Shown here: piece by piece, positions 40,292-49,015 of the stretch
How positions within the stretch are numbered: the stretch's first letter is position 1
How the letters are laid out: each line of letters begins with the position of its first letter
Notes under the pieces: model-generated
Seen by the model: only the letters and a program-made list of their open reading frames with translations
Database searches by the model: none
Told to the model about the DNA's origin: nothing
DNA from: Virgibacillus doumboii
GTDB taxonomy: Bacteria; Bacillota; Bacilli; Bacillales; Amphibacillaceae
Length of the DNA: 64,000 nucleotides
Direction of reading: 5' to 3'
Assembly (NCBI RefSeq): GCF_902806455.1
Contig: NZ_CADCWQ010000001.1
Location: forward strand, 2,728,001-2,792,000
Program-made: the position numbers and the translations under genes

Positions 40292-41197
40292 ATCATATTT
40301 TTTCGATGAACTTCCTCGAAATTTACCTTTTGTTGTTAGAATGACACCACATATAACAGCCAGGGCACCAACTATTTTCATGAATGTAAGTGTTTCATCC
40401 AACCAAATATATGCTCCTGCCATAGTAACAACGGGCAGGAAGTTTAAAAACACCGAAGCCTGTGAAGCACCAAGCATTTCAACAGCACGATTGTAAAAAA
40501 TCAATGCGATGAAAGATGGAAAAATACCGAGGTATGCCAGACTCGTTATACTCATTGGTGTAAATAATACTTCAGGTAATCCTGTAATGAACCATTCCAC
40601 TGCTACAAAAGGAAATAAAACGATTACTGATATAACACTCATTACCAGTAGCGCGCCAAACTGCGGGAACAGGTGCATATATTTTTTTACATAAATGGAG
40701 TAAACTGCCCATGATCCAATTGCTCCAATCATAATACCGTCACCGACATTCCAATCCATTGAGGCAAGTTGAAAGATTTTTCCGTCCAATACTACCCAGA
40801 CAGCACCAAGCAGGGATAAAAGTATCCCTGCTTTCTGGATGTTAAGTAACCGTTCTTTCAAAAGGATGGCACTCAGCACAACGGTAACGACCGGGATTAC
40901 GGTTTCCAGTACAGATACATTGGTTGATGTGGTGAATTGCAGCGCGCTATAGATGAATGTATTAAAAAAAGTAATTCCTGTTAAGGTAATCAGCAAAAAT
41001 GGTTTTTTATATTCTAAGAATTTTTTGCGATATTCCCATGCACTGCGGATACCAAATGGCAGCAGAACAATACAAGCCATCACCAGCCGGAAAAATGCTA
41101 TCGTAAATGGCGGCAGTTCATTGATAGCTTTCCCAATAAGAATATTTCCCGCATAGAAAATAACTACAAAAAGCATCATTATGTATGAATAAATCAT
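40274..41197 (-). CDS. EamA/DMT family transporter
   Basis: 307 residues with ten helices and two EamA repeats: FYAGNILIGKAINELPPFTIAFFRL, TSTNVSVLETVIPVVTVVLSAILLKERL at the end of repeat 1, and GASQASVFLNFLPVVTMAGAYIWLDETLT in repeat 2. Likely exporter of amino acids or related metabolites. The ATG at 41197 follows GGTGAGTG; five earlier codons were left out. 3' end overlaps the Spo0E gene. Confidence 0.87.
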   Translation of the reverse strand: MIYSYIMMLFVVIFYAGNILIGKAINELPPFTIAFFRLVMACIVLLPFGIRSAWEYRKKFLEYKKPFLLITLTGITFFNTFIYSALQFTTSTNVSVLETVIPVVTVVLSAILLKERLLNIQKAGILLSLLGAVWVVLDGKIFQLASMDWNVGDGIMIGAIGSWAVYSIYVKKYMHLFPQFGALLVMSVISVIVLFPFVAVEWFITGLPEVLFTPMSITSLAYLGIFPSFIALIFYNRAVEMLGASQASVFLNFLPVVTMAGAYIWLDETLTFMKIVGALAVICGVILTTKGKFRGSSSKKYDLHNHK

Positions 41198-41340
41198 GAT
41201 ATCACTCACCAATTAAACAAACTTACTGCCTACTTTATCAGACATTATTGCTCTTTTGGTGGGTTCAAGGATTTTTTGTATACCAACTAACACTATTTGT
41301 TCAAGATAAGTTCCGGATAGGTCTGAAAAATTTGCAAAAT

Positions 41341-41550
41341 ATCAGCGGAACCGGGAACCGTTTACTGATTCTGGATCCTCATTCCGCTATTCCTGCTAAA
41401 TCCCTTTATTAAAGGATAGTTCCGGCTCCTCATTCCGCTATTTATCTATTTTAACCTTATACTCCATTGATTTTAGGCCAATAGCGGAATCAGGAACCAC
41501 TTAATCCCATTTTCAGCAGCTTTCTACCGTTTAACGGAACCAGAATCCGT
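41341..41550. repeat. inverted and direct copies of a GCGGAATCAGGAACC-like motif
   Basis: The motif (AT)AGCGGAA(T/C)C(A/G)GGAACC occurs forward at 41343 and 41481 and partly at 41533, and reversed at about 41372 and 41420 (GGCTCCTCATTCCGCTAT form). Opposed copies can pair into long hairpins. The tract fills the 380-base gap between the DMT gene and the 3' side of the FMN oxidase gene; no ORF or other element was seen there. Confidence 0.7.
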
Positions 41551-41593
41551 TTCATTGATCAATTAAAGTCAACTCCTTACCTTTATTGAAAAC

Positions 41594-42760
41594 TCATTTA
41601 TCTTCATTAAGTAAGGATCGATCCAATTCTCCAATTGATTTCCTCCCGGCAAGTGCCATTGTCAGATCCATATCGGCAATCATGTTTGTCAGTACTTGTT
41701 TGACACCTGTTTCTCCTGCAACCGCTAAACCATACATACACGGTCTGCCGACAAGGACAGCGTCTGCTCCCAGTGCAATAGCCTTAAGAATGTCAGAACC
41801 GCGCCTGATCCCACTGTCCATAAGCACGGGAACGTTGCCCTGGACCACATCACACACTTGCGGCAAGGCTTCAAGTGCTCCAAGTGAACCATTGACCTGA
41901 CGTCCACCATGATTGGACACGATAATGCCATCAACCCCGTGTTCCAGCGCCAATTTTGCATCATCAGGGTGCAAAATTCCTTTCAGCAGGATTGGAAGAT
42001 TCGTATTTTCACGCAAAAAAGCAATATCATCCCACGTTAAACCGGCATTCCCAAACACCTGTGTCCAGTGCATAATGGCTGCAGTTGGATCCTCCTCAGG
42101 CGATTTTTCCAGTTTTGAACGGAAAGCAGGATCTGTTAAATAATTTCCCACACCTTCACCGAGAAGAAAAGGTAAATAGACATTTTTTAAATCATATTCA
42201 CGCCATGCCAGCATTGGCGTATCTAATGTCACTACAATTGCTGAATAGCCTGATGCTTCTGCCCGCTTTAAGAAACTTTTGGTAACATCCGGATCTTTAC
42301 TCCAGTACAGTTGAAACCACCTTGGAGCATCTCCCATTTCTTCAGCAATCTTTTCCATTGGCACAGTTGATGCAGAGCTCACAGTAAATGGAATACCCAT
42401 CTCTGCGCAGGCTCTCGCAGAACCAAGATCACCTTCTTCATGAATGATTGATTGAACACCAATTGGTGCGTGGAGTACCGGGTAATTATATGTATGTCCA
42501 AAAAGATTTACTGACAGATCCCGTTCTTCCACGTTCCGGAGCATACGCGGCACGATTTTCCAACGATCAAATGCACGGAGATTTGAATCCATCGTTTTCC
42601 CCCCGCCTGCTCCTCCCGCAACATAATAATATGGTCCATCTTCCAATGCTTCACGCGCTTTCTCTTCCCATTCCTCATAAACGACCGGTAATCGCTCCGG
42701 ATCAGGATTCATCATCGATTGATACACATTGAACTGAACCTGGTTACCGAAATTTGACAT
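41594..42760 (-). CDS. FMN-dependent alpha-hydroxy-acid oxidase (lactate oxidase/monooxygenase type)
   Basis: 388 residues. An extended N-terminus, then YYYVAGGAGGGKTMDSNLRAFDRW, RWFQLYW, LDTPMLAWREYDL, ILLKGILHPDDAKLALEHG, and the catalytic histidine/arginine block IIVSNHGGRQVNGS, then DSGIRRGSDILKAIALGADAVLVGRP. The length and the WREYDL segment favour the lactate 2-monooxygenase branch over glycolate oxidase. It oxidises an L-2-hydroxy acid with oxygen or a carrier. The GlcD-like gene next to it probably handles the D form or glycolate. Confidence 0.87.
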   Translation of the reverse strand: MSNFGNQVQFNVYQSMMNPDPERLPVVYEEWEEKAREALEDGPYYYVAGGAGGGKTMDSNLRAFDRWKIVPRMLRNVEERDLSVNLFGHTYNYPVLHAPIGVQSIIHEEGDLGSARACAEMGIPFTVSSASTVPMEKIAEEMGDAPRWFQLYWSKDPDVTKSFLKRAEASGYSAIVVTLDTPMLAWREYDLKNVYLPFLLGEGVGNYLTDPAFRSKLEKSPEEDPTAAIMHWTQVFGNAGLTWDDIAFLRENTNLPILLKGILHPDDAKLALEHGVDGIIVSNHGGRQVNGSLGALEALPQVCDVVQGNVPVLMDSGIRRGSDILKAIALGADAVLVGRPCMYGLAVAGETGVKQVLTNMIADMDLTMALAGRKSIGELDRSLLNEDK

Positions 42761-42866
42761 GAAAAAATCTCCCCCTGATTTTATAGACTTGTTTTAATTA
42801 TATTCGTAATTGTCTGTTTTTTCAAATATATTTGTTGAGCTTGTAGTGTTTTTTAGTTGTGGCAAG

Positions 42867-42950
42867 GATAGAATTGCTCGTTTAGGAGTGATACTTGTAC
42901 GTTTAAGTGTGTTGATTGCACGTTTATCCGCAGACCTCGCACGTTCAGCT
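42867..42950. repeat. tandem 21-bp degenerate repeat, unit core TTGCACGTTTA
   Basis: Four 21-bp units (starting 42867, 42888, 42909, 42930) share a (A)TTG(C/T)(A/T)CGTTTA-like core at a fixed position with the rest variable. It lies between the FMN oxidase and GlcD-like genes, behind the GlcD terminator. Confidence 0.75.
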
Positions 42951-43002
42951 CACTTAAAATCATTACTTCTCTCACCAAATCCTTTCCCACTCAAGAGCCA
43001 TA

Positions 43003-43039
43003 CAAAAACCGCTTCGACATCAACATCGAAGCGGTTTTG
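43003..43039 (-). terminator. terminator of the GlcD-like gene
   Basis: AAAACCGCTTCGATG pairs with its complement around a short loop, with five T on the minus strand, 5 bases after the stop codon. Confidence 0.85.
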
Positions 43040-43044
43040 CCGCA

Positions 43045-44403
43045 TTATATTATTTTCCCCGGATTCATTACGCCATCCGGATCGAGTGCCTGCTTTATTT
43101 TTCGCATAACATCGAGTGCGGGGCCATGTTCCTGCTCCTGATATTTCTGTTTACCAGTTCCGACTCCATGTTCACCGGTGCACGTGCCGCCTCTGGAAAG
43201 GGCATAATTTACGATCTGCTCATTGACCGTATTTGCTTTCGCTATTTCCTCAGGATTATCGACATCGAGCATTAGTAAAATATGATAGTTTCCATCGCCA
43301 ACATGCCCGACGATACCACCGGAAAGGCCGGATGCATCGACTGCTTCCCTGGCATCCTTCACTGCTCCAGCAAGCTCGGACATTGGTACACATACATCGG
43401 TCACCATCTGTTTCCTGCCTGGATGGCCATGGATGAAAGCGTACGCTGCATTGTGGCGTGCTTCCCACAGACGGTTTCTTCCGGCTGTGTCTGTCTCAAA
43501 TTCGATTTGCTTGCAGTTCATATCCTCCACAATTTCCTTCATGAATTCAACGTCGTGATTCAACCCTGCCTCGTTCCCGTGCAGTTCAAGGAAAAGAGTT
43601 GGCACTTCATTATAGTCCGTTTCGCTGAACAGGTTCATCTGTTTAATCGACACTTCGTCAACAAGTTCCACTCTCGCAATCGGAATGCCCGCCTGTAAAA
43701 CAGCGGTAACCGCATCCACTGCATCATCAACACTGCCGAATTCAGCTCGGGCAGCCATAACATGCTCCGGAATACCAATAACCTGCAACGTTATTTCGGT
43801 AAAACAACCCAATGTGCCTTCTGAGCCAACGAAAAGCCCGTTCAAATGATAGCCCGATGACGATTTCGCAGCCATATTTCCTGTGTGAATAATCGATCCG
43901 TCTGCCAAAACAACCTCAAGGTCGCGGACCTGATCACGCATAATTCCGTACCGTACTGCAGTTGTTCCACTCGCGTTTGTTGCAGCCATACCCCCGATTG
44001 TTGCATCTGCGCCGGGATCCACGGTGAAAAATAAGCCATATTTCTTGAGTTCCTTTTCAAGTTGTGACCGGGTAACTCCCGGTTGTACTTTGACTAGAAA
44101 ATCGCTTTCCCGTACTTCGAGGATTTTGTTCATCAGTGAAAAATCAATGGAAATCCCACCTTCATACGGAATCACATTGCCCTCAAGACTTGACCCGTAC
44201 CCAAATGGAACAACAGGCTTTTCATACTTGTTTGCCAGTTTAATAATCTCACTGACTTCTTCGGTATTTTCCGGGAAAACAACAATATCCGGACGTTGCG
44301 GCGTATGGTAGGATTCATCTGAACTGTGCTGGTCAAGAATTGTTTCATTCATTGTTACCCGATCATCGTTCAAAACACGTTGCAGTTCTTCAAAAAGCTT
44401 CAT
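43045..44403 (-). CDS. FAD-linked oxidase (GlcD / D-lactate dehydrogenase type)
   Basis: 452 residues. The FAD-binding half has PVVPFGYGSSLEGN (near 65), VDPGADATIGGMAATNASGTTAVRYG and HLNGLFVGSEGTLGCFTEITL. The C-terminal FAD-oxidase half carries HVGDGNYHILLMLD and GTCTGEHGVGTGKQKY, with the conserved histidines that bind the hydroxy acid or metal. This is the GlcD/D-2-hydroxy-acid dehydrogenase family. No GlcE or GlcF gene is adjacent, so it is more likely a stand-alone D-lactate or D-2-hydroxy-acid dehydrogenase. AGGGGAGAGG precedes the ATG. Confidence 0.88.
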   Translation of the reverse strand: MKLFEELQRVLNDDRVTMNETILDQHSSDESYHTPQRPDIVVFPENTEEVSEIIKLANKYEKPVVPFGYGSSLEGNVIPYEGGISIDFSLMNKILEVRESDFLVKVQPGVTRSQLEKELKKYGLFFTVDPGADATIGGMAATNASGTTAVRYGIMRDQVRDLEVVLADGSIIHTGNMAAKSSSGYHLNGLFVGSEGTLGCFTEITLQVIGIPEHVMAARAEFGSVDDAVDAVTAVLQAGIPIARVELVDEVSIKQMNLFSETDYNEVPTLFLELHGNEAGLNHDVEFMKEIVEDMNCKQIEFETDTAGRNRLWEARHNAAYAFIHGHPGRKQMVTDVCVPMSELAGAVKDAREAVDASGLSGGIVGHVGDGNYHILLMLDVDNPEEIAKANTVNEQIVNYALSRGGTCTGEHGVGTGKQKYQEQEHGPALDVMRKIKQALDPDGVMNPGKII

Positions 44404-44424
44404 GGTTTTCCTCTCCCCCTATGT

Positions 44425-44811
44425 TTATCTTTCTTGTGATATCTGAATAAGATTCCCGCATGTATCGTCGAATATAGCAAAGGTTACCGGACCCATTTCG
44501 GTTGGTTCGGCCGTAAACTTCACACCCAGATTTTTTAATCGTTCGTATTCCTGTTGAACGTCACTGACAACAAACGATGTAGTCGGAATCCCTTCATCAT
44601 AAATTGCCTTCTGGTATTTTTTTGCAGCTGGATTGTCGTTCGGTTCCAGCAACAGCTCGACACCATCCGGCTCATCAGGTGATACGACGGTCAGCCATTT
44701 AAAATCACCGGCCGGGATATCGGTCTTTTTTTCAAAACCCAGTACCTCGGTATAAAATTTCAGCGCCTTGTCCTGATCACCGACAAACACACTCGTAATT
44801 TTTATTTTCAT
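44425..44811 (-). CDS. VOC family protein
   Basis: 128 residues: ITSVFVGDQDKALKFYTEVLGFEKK opens, VELLLEPNDNPAAKKYQKAIYDEGIPTTSFVV lies in the middle and GPVTFAIFDDTCGNLIQISQE closes. This outline (with the DTCGN tail) matches the group annotated as glyoxalase/bleomycin-resistance-like extradiol proteins. The start at 44811 follows GGAGGGTG. Confidence 0.85.
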   Translation of the reverse strand: MKIKITSVFVGDQDKALKFYTEVLGFEKKTDIPAGDFKWLTVVSPDEPDGVELLLEPNDNPAAKKYQKAIYDEGIPTTSFVVSDVQQEYERLKNLGVKFTAEPTEMGPVTFAIFDDTCGNLIQISQER

Positions 44812-44893
44812 AATCACCCTCCATTTCCTGAACTATTATTTCAATTATAACAATAAATTACTTAAGATATGAACAAGATCCATTATGTAAATA

Positions 44894-45337
44894 TTATTCT
44901 ACCTTCACAACTATCGTATAGGATGCCTCACCATTCGGCCAGTTACCTCTTAATTCATAAATGTAACGTCCGTTTTTATCTGGAACCTGTATTTGGTTAT
45001 TTTGCAAAGGAATTTCCTTTACTCTTCCTGTATTATTCCATAAATAAGCGGTAAGGTCAGGATTGTTTCCTGCTGCAAATTCCACTTTGCTGTTTTTTTC
45101 CAAGGCTATTGGGGCGAAGTCTTCGGCAATCTGATTTGGCGAAGCAGCATCAGCATTTGTCACCCTGGTTGTTCCGCCCTGTTTCACTTTCCACTGATAA
45201 CCTCCTGCTTCCATTAAATATTCTTCACCATCAATTATAGCAAACATGGAGGGTGGATTTGCAGGAATATTCTGCGGAGTCTGTTGGCTGCACCCAACTA
45301 CTACGAGAAATAAGATGACAAGCATACATTTATTCAT
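44894..45337 (-). CDS. lipoprotein, hypothetical
   Basis: 147 residues. MNKCMLVILFLVVVGC is a lipoprotein signal with lipobox VVGC (Cys16). The mature part has a beta-rich domain (MFAIIDGEEYLMEAGGYQWKV, NKNGRYIYELRG-like strands ending in SYTIVVKV) reminiscent of small copper- or penicillin-binding-associated Ig-like domains, but no family could be assigned. Located on the outer face of the membrane. AAGGGGG precedes the ATG. Confidence 0.7.
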   Translation of the reverse strand: MNKCMLVILFLVVVGCSQQTPQNIPANPPSMFAIIDGEEYLMEAGGYQWKVKQGGTTRVTNADAASPNQIAEDFAPIALEKNSKVEFAAGNNPDLTAYLWNNTGRVKEIPLQNNQIQVPDKNGRYIYELRGNWPNGEASYTIVVKVE

Positions 45338-45464
45338 TTCAAAATACCCCCTTTTGTTATTGGTCGATTTTGGCCTGGTAAGGTTTCGTTTTTAAAAAAA
45401 TAGCCTGTGCATTTTGAAATCACCCATGCCAGATTTGGTCTAAAAAACTTTTTCCATAAAACCC

Positions 45465-45513
45465 TTTACTATTATAAAAAAGTCATTTATAATGATGATT
45501 GATTAATCAATCA
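45465..45513 (+). promoter_or_regulatory. promoter and TetR operator of the TetR-MFS operon
   Basis: TTTACT and TATAAT (45488-45493) are 17 bases apart. A perfect 18-bp palindrome TGATTGATT-AATCAATCA (45496-45513) begins 3 bases after the -10 box, covering the start point. This is the classic geometry for repression by the TetR protein encoded next. Confidence 0.8.
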
Positions 45514-45549
45514 ATTAAAAATTTATATATAAAGGAGTGCCCTACTATC

Positions 45550-46134
45550 ATGGCTAAACCTCGTTCAAATGAAAAGCGCGATCAAATCTTCAAGGCTGCC
45601 TTAAAGCTTTTCGCCCATAATGGCTATTCAAAAACGACCATTAAAGATATTGCCAATGAAGCTGATGTCAGTTTTGGTACTGTATTCACCTACTATGAGA
45701 ATAAGGAAAAATTGTTCTATTTGTGCGTTACAGAACCACTCGAAGAATTCAGGACGCACATGATTGAATCTCAAAAAGTACTGGAAGATTTGACACTTGA
45801 AAAACTGAAAGAACTTATTGAGCAGCATGTTGATTTTTTCCTGGAAAAAGAACATTACTTACGTGTCGTTCAATATGTAATTGGTCAGCCGGAACGTTTT
45901 ACTGAAATCGAGGAATTAGACCAGTTTTCAGATGAGTTCACTTCGTTCGTTCAGGATATTGTAAAGATTGGTATGGAAAAAGGATTTTTGCCGGAAAGCA
46001 CCCCCCAGGAAGTTGGATATGGATACCTCGCCTTTCTGATGGGTGCTCGACTTACTTTTACTGATCATGCAAACGTGCAGTTAACTAATGCCTTTAAAAA
46101 TCAGGCGTTACGATTATTCGGTATTGTCAATTAA
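45550..46134 (+). CDS. TetR-family repressor
   Basis: 194 residues. The N-terminal domain KRDQIFKAALKLFAHNGYSKTTIKDIANEADVSFGTVFTYYENKEKLF (in parts) is the TetR helix-turn-helix. The remainder is an all-helical ligand-binding domain ending in TNAFKNQALRLFGIV. It probably represses its own operon by binding the palindrome at 45496-45513, and releases it on binding a substrate of the MFS pump downstream. The ATG at 45550 follows AAGGAG; an upstream in-frame ATG overlaps the operator and is unlikely. Confidence 0.92.
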   Translation: MAKPRSNEKRDQIFKAALKLFAHNGYSKTTIKDIANEADVSFGTVFTYYENKEKLFYLCVTEPLEEFRTHMIESQKVLEDLTLEKLKELIEQHVDFFLEKEHYLRVVQYVIGQPERFTEIEELDQFSDEFTSFVQDIVKIGMEKGFLPESTPQEVGYGYLAFLMGARLTFTDHANVQLTNAFKNQALRLFGIVN

Positions 46135-46146
46135 GGAGGCAGAGCA

Positions 46147-47406
46147 ATGAAGCGATTTAATCAGTTGCACAAATCCATTAAAATCCGCCTGTATCTGCAG
46201 TTTTTCACTATACTGGCAAGTACGACAATAATGCCCTACATCGCCGTTTATTTCAGCGGATTGGTCGGAACAAAAATAACAGGGCTACTTGTGATTTTGG
46301 TTATTTGCTCTGGAATCGTCGGGGGGTTGTTCGGTGGCTTTTGGTCCGATCAAATTGGCCGTAAAAAGCTGCTGGTGTTTGCGGAATTGGGGTTAGGCAT
46401 TTCTTTTCTGGCAATTGCCTTTTTCAATTCGCCATGGGCAGTTATGCCATACGTCAGCTTTGTCCTTTTTCTGGTTAATATGTTTTGCAATGGTGTTTAT
46501 GTGCCAGTTTCGAGTTCCATGATTTATGATTTAGTAAAAAAACAGGAGCGCAATTTCGTGTTTACGGCAATTTATTGGATTGCGAATCTGGCAACCGCAC
46601 TTGGAACGATTACAGGCGCATTCCTGTTTGAGGATTATCATTTCTTCCTGTTCATTTTGGTAGCTGTTATTACCCTGATTTCTTCCTTAATTACATATCT
46701 GTATATCGACGAAACGTTTGTCAAAAAACAGGAAGCTACTGCAGAGCAGGCTGGATCCGTGTCCATGTGGTCCAACTATAAAACCGTATTAAAAGACCGT
46801 ACATACATGATTTTTTTAATCGCAACATTATGTGTCATCTCGATGGAAAATCATTTGACGAATTACATTGCCGTTCACCTGGAGAAGAGCGTCGAAGAAA
46901 CTTCCCTGTTCGGATTATTTTCCATTGATGGTATAAACATGATTGGTATACTGCATGCGGAAAATACTTTACTTATCGTGCTGGCGGTTGGTTTGGTAAG
47001 CTGGCTGGTCAGAAAAACAACCGATTACCGGCGGCTTATCTTCGGAATGGCACTTTTCGTTATCAGTTATTCGCTGTTAAGCTACACGTCGTCACCCATG
47101 CTGCTGATTGGATTGATGGTTTTCATTTCAATCGGAGAATTAATGTATGCCCCGGTTCGCCAAAGCCTGCTTGCCGATTTAGCGGACGAATCATACCGAA
47201 GTTCATACCTGGCCCTAAACAGTTTTATGGGACAGGGAGCAATGATCATAGCAGGTGCCACCATTACACTCGGAGGACTTTTTCCCGCATATGTTATCAG
47301 TGGAGGCATCTTTGTAATGGGCATGACTGGTGTGTTAATGATGGCCTATGTCATGAAGCAGACACAGGAAGGACCGCACGCAATAGCCCGGAAAGTCAGT
47401 GATTAA
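46147..47406 (+). CDS. MFS multidrug exporter (DHA1 type)
   Basis: 419 residues, 12 helices. GGLFGGFWSDQIGRKKLLVFAELG is the loop 2-3 motif A, and the rest fits the MdtH/YttB-like drug:H+ antiporters. It follows the TetR gene by 12 bases with AAGGAGG between, so it is the pump under TetR control. Its stop overlaps the GrpB-family gene by four bases in the convergent direction. Substrate unknown. Confidence 0.88.
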   Translation: MKRFNQLHKSIKIRLYLQFFTILASTTIMPYIAVYFSGLVGTKITGLLVILVICSGIVGGLFGGFWSDQIGRKKLLVFAELGLGISFLAIAFFNSPWAVMPYVSFVLFLVNMFCNGVYVPVSSSMIYDLVKKQERNFVFTAIYWIANLATALGTITGAFLFEDYHFFLFILVAVITLISSLITYLYIDETFVKKQEATAEQAGSVSMWSNYKTVLKDRTYMIFLIATLCVISMENHLTNYIAVHLEKSVEETSLFGLFSIDGINMIGILHAENTLLIVLAVGLVSWLVRKTTDYRRLIFGMALFVISYSLLSYTSSPMLLIGLMVFISIGELMYAPVRQSLLADLADESYRSSYLALNSFMGQGAMIIAGATITLGGLFPAYVISGGIFVMGMTGVLMMAYVMKQTQEGPHAIARKVSD

Positions 47407-47915
47407 TTCCGATACCACAAAAGTGCTTTTTGTTCCATGTCGGCTACGAATTGCGCCTTGCCCTCGATGTACGATTCCATATCATAGGGAAACAGTCTTG
47501 ACAGCTCTTCTTTCAAGTCACCATATTGTTTGGCAGCATTCGAGTGTGCCCGCAAATAGTTTCGAAATGCCAGGTGGCGTTCAATAGCAGGATCACCTGC
47601 TTCAAAAATATGTACATGATGCGTCCGCTCATCGCCACCCTTTTGAAAATATCTGCGGCCACGTATTCCATTTTCCCCCATTGCTTCGTACCCATTTTCT
47701 TTCATTGCATCGTTATATGCATCAATCTGTGTTATATCCCTTGCAACAGGAATCATGTCGATAACCGGCTTTGCAGACAGACCTGCCACGGACGTGCTTC
47801 CGATGTGATGAATTTCAATAATTTCCGTACCGAAAATTCTTTTTAATTCGCCGGATTCTTTTTCAAAAAAGAATGGCCACTGATTATTGTAAGGTACTAC
47901 TTCGACTTTTCGCAT
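47403..47915 (-). CDS. GrpB family protein
   Basis: 170 residues of the GrpB/UPF0157 nucleotidyltransferase-like family: VEVVPYNNQWPFFFEKESGELKRIFG, IEIHHIGSTSVAGLSAKPVIDMIPV, THHVHIFEAGDPAIERHLAFRNYLRAH and YIEGKAQFV. It lies in the nucleotidyltransferase superfamily (GS...D-x-D) without an established reaction. The start at 47915 follows ACAGGAGGC; the longer frame starts inside the preceding gene. Confidence 0.9.
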   Translation of the reverse strand: MRKVEVVPYNNQWPFFFEKESGELKRIFGTEIIEIHHIGSTSVAGLSAKPVIDMIPVARDITQIDAYNDAMKENGYEAMGENGIRGRRYFQKGGDERTHHVHIFEAGDPAIERHLAFRNYLRAHSNAAKQYGDLKEELSRLFPYDMESYIEGKAQFVADMEQKALLWYRN

Positions 47916-47929
47916 GAATTGCCTCCTGT

Positions 47930-48241
47930 CTAAAGAAAGGTGATAATAATTCCCAAAAACATTACACAAACTGACGACATGAAAAAGGAATTAAACAAGG
48001 TGAGTTTATATGGTCCCGCATTCTTTTCCGGTTTATCCTTAAAGGCAACAGTACCCCAAACCCGCATTCCTTCCCGCTTCACATCATAACCGGTTTTCAA
48101 AAATGTGTAGGAAACCGCCAATAATACCATCACCAGGCTGAATGGAAATATTACCATATCAAACCGGAAATTCTGCTCCAATGCAAACAGGTAAATAATC
48201 AATAGTTGTACGGAAGTCAATATGGCAGTTTTTAAAAACAT
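47930..48241 (-). CDS. small membrane protein
   Basis: 103 residues with three helices (about 5-24, 27-48, 78-102) and a cytoplasmic stretch GYDVKREGMRVWGTVAFKDKPEK between the second and third. Start at 48241 after GAGGAGGTGG. It lies 14 bases upstream of the GrpB gene and is probably cotranscribed. It resembles DUF3899-type small Bacillus membrane proteins in layout only; no firm family. Confidence 0.6.
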   Translation of the reverse strand: MFLKTAILTSVQLLIIYLFALEQNFRFDMVIFPFSLVMVLLAVSYTFLKTGYDVKREGMRVWGTVAFKDKPEKNAGPYKLTLFNSFFMSSVCVMFLGIIITFL

Positions 48242-48341
48242 AGATTCCACCTCCTCTACACAATCTGAAAAAACTCTTCTGAGCATATTTTATGGTGAAG
48301 CTGTCAATAATGGTGTATAATATAACTAGATTAATATTCCT

Positions 48342-48456
48342 TTAAGGGGAGTAGCTTTTACAGCAAAGTCGTCATTACAGAGTTTATCGACTCTCGGCTT
48401 TGCTGGCAACTGACTGTTGTTAGCAAGACCTTACCATTTTTAGTGGTCGGGTCTTT
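48342..48456 (+). promoter_or_regulatory. yybP-ykoY (manganese) riboswitch
   Basis: The leader has the two hallmark blocks of this class, TTAAGGGGAGTAGC at 48342-48356 and GTTAGCAAGACCTTACC at about 48419-48435, with a GCAAAG...CTTTGC helix and a GTCGTCA element between. The last block doubles as the 5' arm of a terminator (GACC...ACCATTTTTAGTGGT...GGTC, then TTTTTT). A TATAAT -10 box lies at 48316-48321. Members sense Mn2+ and, when bound, prevent termination. The gene controlled is the DUF5392-like protein at 48486. Confidence 0.85.
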
Positions 48457-48485
48457 TTTATATACGATTTTCAAGGAGAGATACT

Positions 48486-48932
48486 ATGAATAACTTTATG
48501 ATGAAGGACATGCCAGCATTCATCGAAAGAGAAATAGAAATTGTCACCGAAAAATTAAAACCGCAACTGAAGAAAAGCTCCAGGTATACTCTTTTTGCAA
48601 TGCCGTTAATTACCGTTGCGTTTGTAAATCTGTTCTTTTCACTGATACAAGGCGGCTGGTATTTGAACAATATGCCTATTTTAGCAATATACGCATTAAT
48701 GGCCGCTGTTGGAATTGCATTATACAAGGAATCCAAGCATGTGAAAAAAGAAATGCAGCAAATTGGTATGGAACACTTTATTAAACGGATCAATAAAAGC
48801 GAGCATATGAACGACTATCAAAAAAAGGAATATATCAGCACGATTAAAAGCCGCCCGAAATTCGGTTTCCACACCTTTCTGAACTTCCTGACTGAGGAAG
48901 ATCAGCGTAAACGAAGAATGATGGAAAACTAG
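48486..48932 (+). CDS. DUF5392-like membrane protein (YwnF-like) behind a Mn2+ riboswitch
   Basis: 148 residues: a charged N-terminal helix (FIEREIEIVTEKLKPQLKKSSRY), two membrane spans (about 38-57 and 63-80) and a basic cytoplasmic tail (KKEMQQIGMEHFIKRINKSEHMNDYQKKEYI in part, then RRMMEN). This resembles YwnF of B. subtilis, a protein of unknown role. Ribosome site AAGGAGAG. Control by a manganese leader points to metal or membrane homeostasis; it lacks the many charged intramembrane residues of known Mn exporters. Confidence 0.72.
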   Translation: MNNFMMKDMPAFIEREIEIVTEKLKPQLKKSSRYTLFAMPLITVAFVNLFFSLIQGGWYLNNMPILAIYALMAAVGIALYKESKHVKKEMQQIGMEHFIKRINKSEHMNDYQKKEYISTIKSRPKFGFHTFLNFLTEEDQRKRRMMEN

Positions 48933-48943
48933 ATTCATTTATG

Positions 48944-48976
48944 GAGAACCTTTTGATTAGAAGGTTCTCTTTTTTA
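48944..48976 (+). terminator. terminator of the DUF5392-like gene
   Basis: GAGAACCTT pairs with AAGGTTCTC, followed by T residues on the plus strand. Confidence 0.85.
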
Positions 48977-49015
48977 ATGGGGATTGCTGTCATCGATTAA
49001 TCCGTTCATTTTTGC

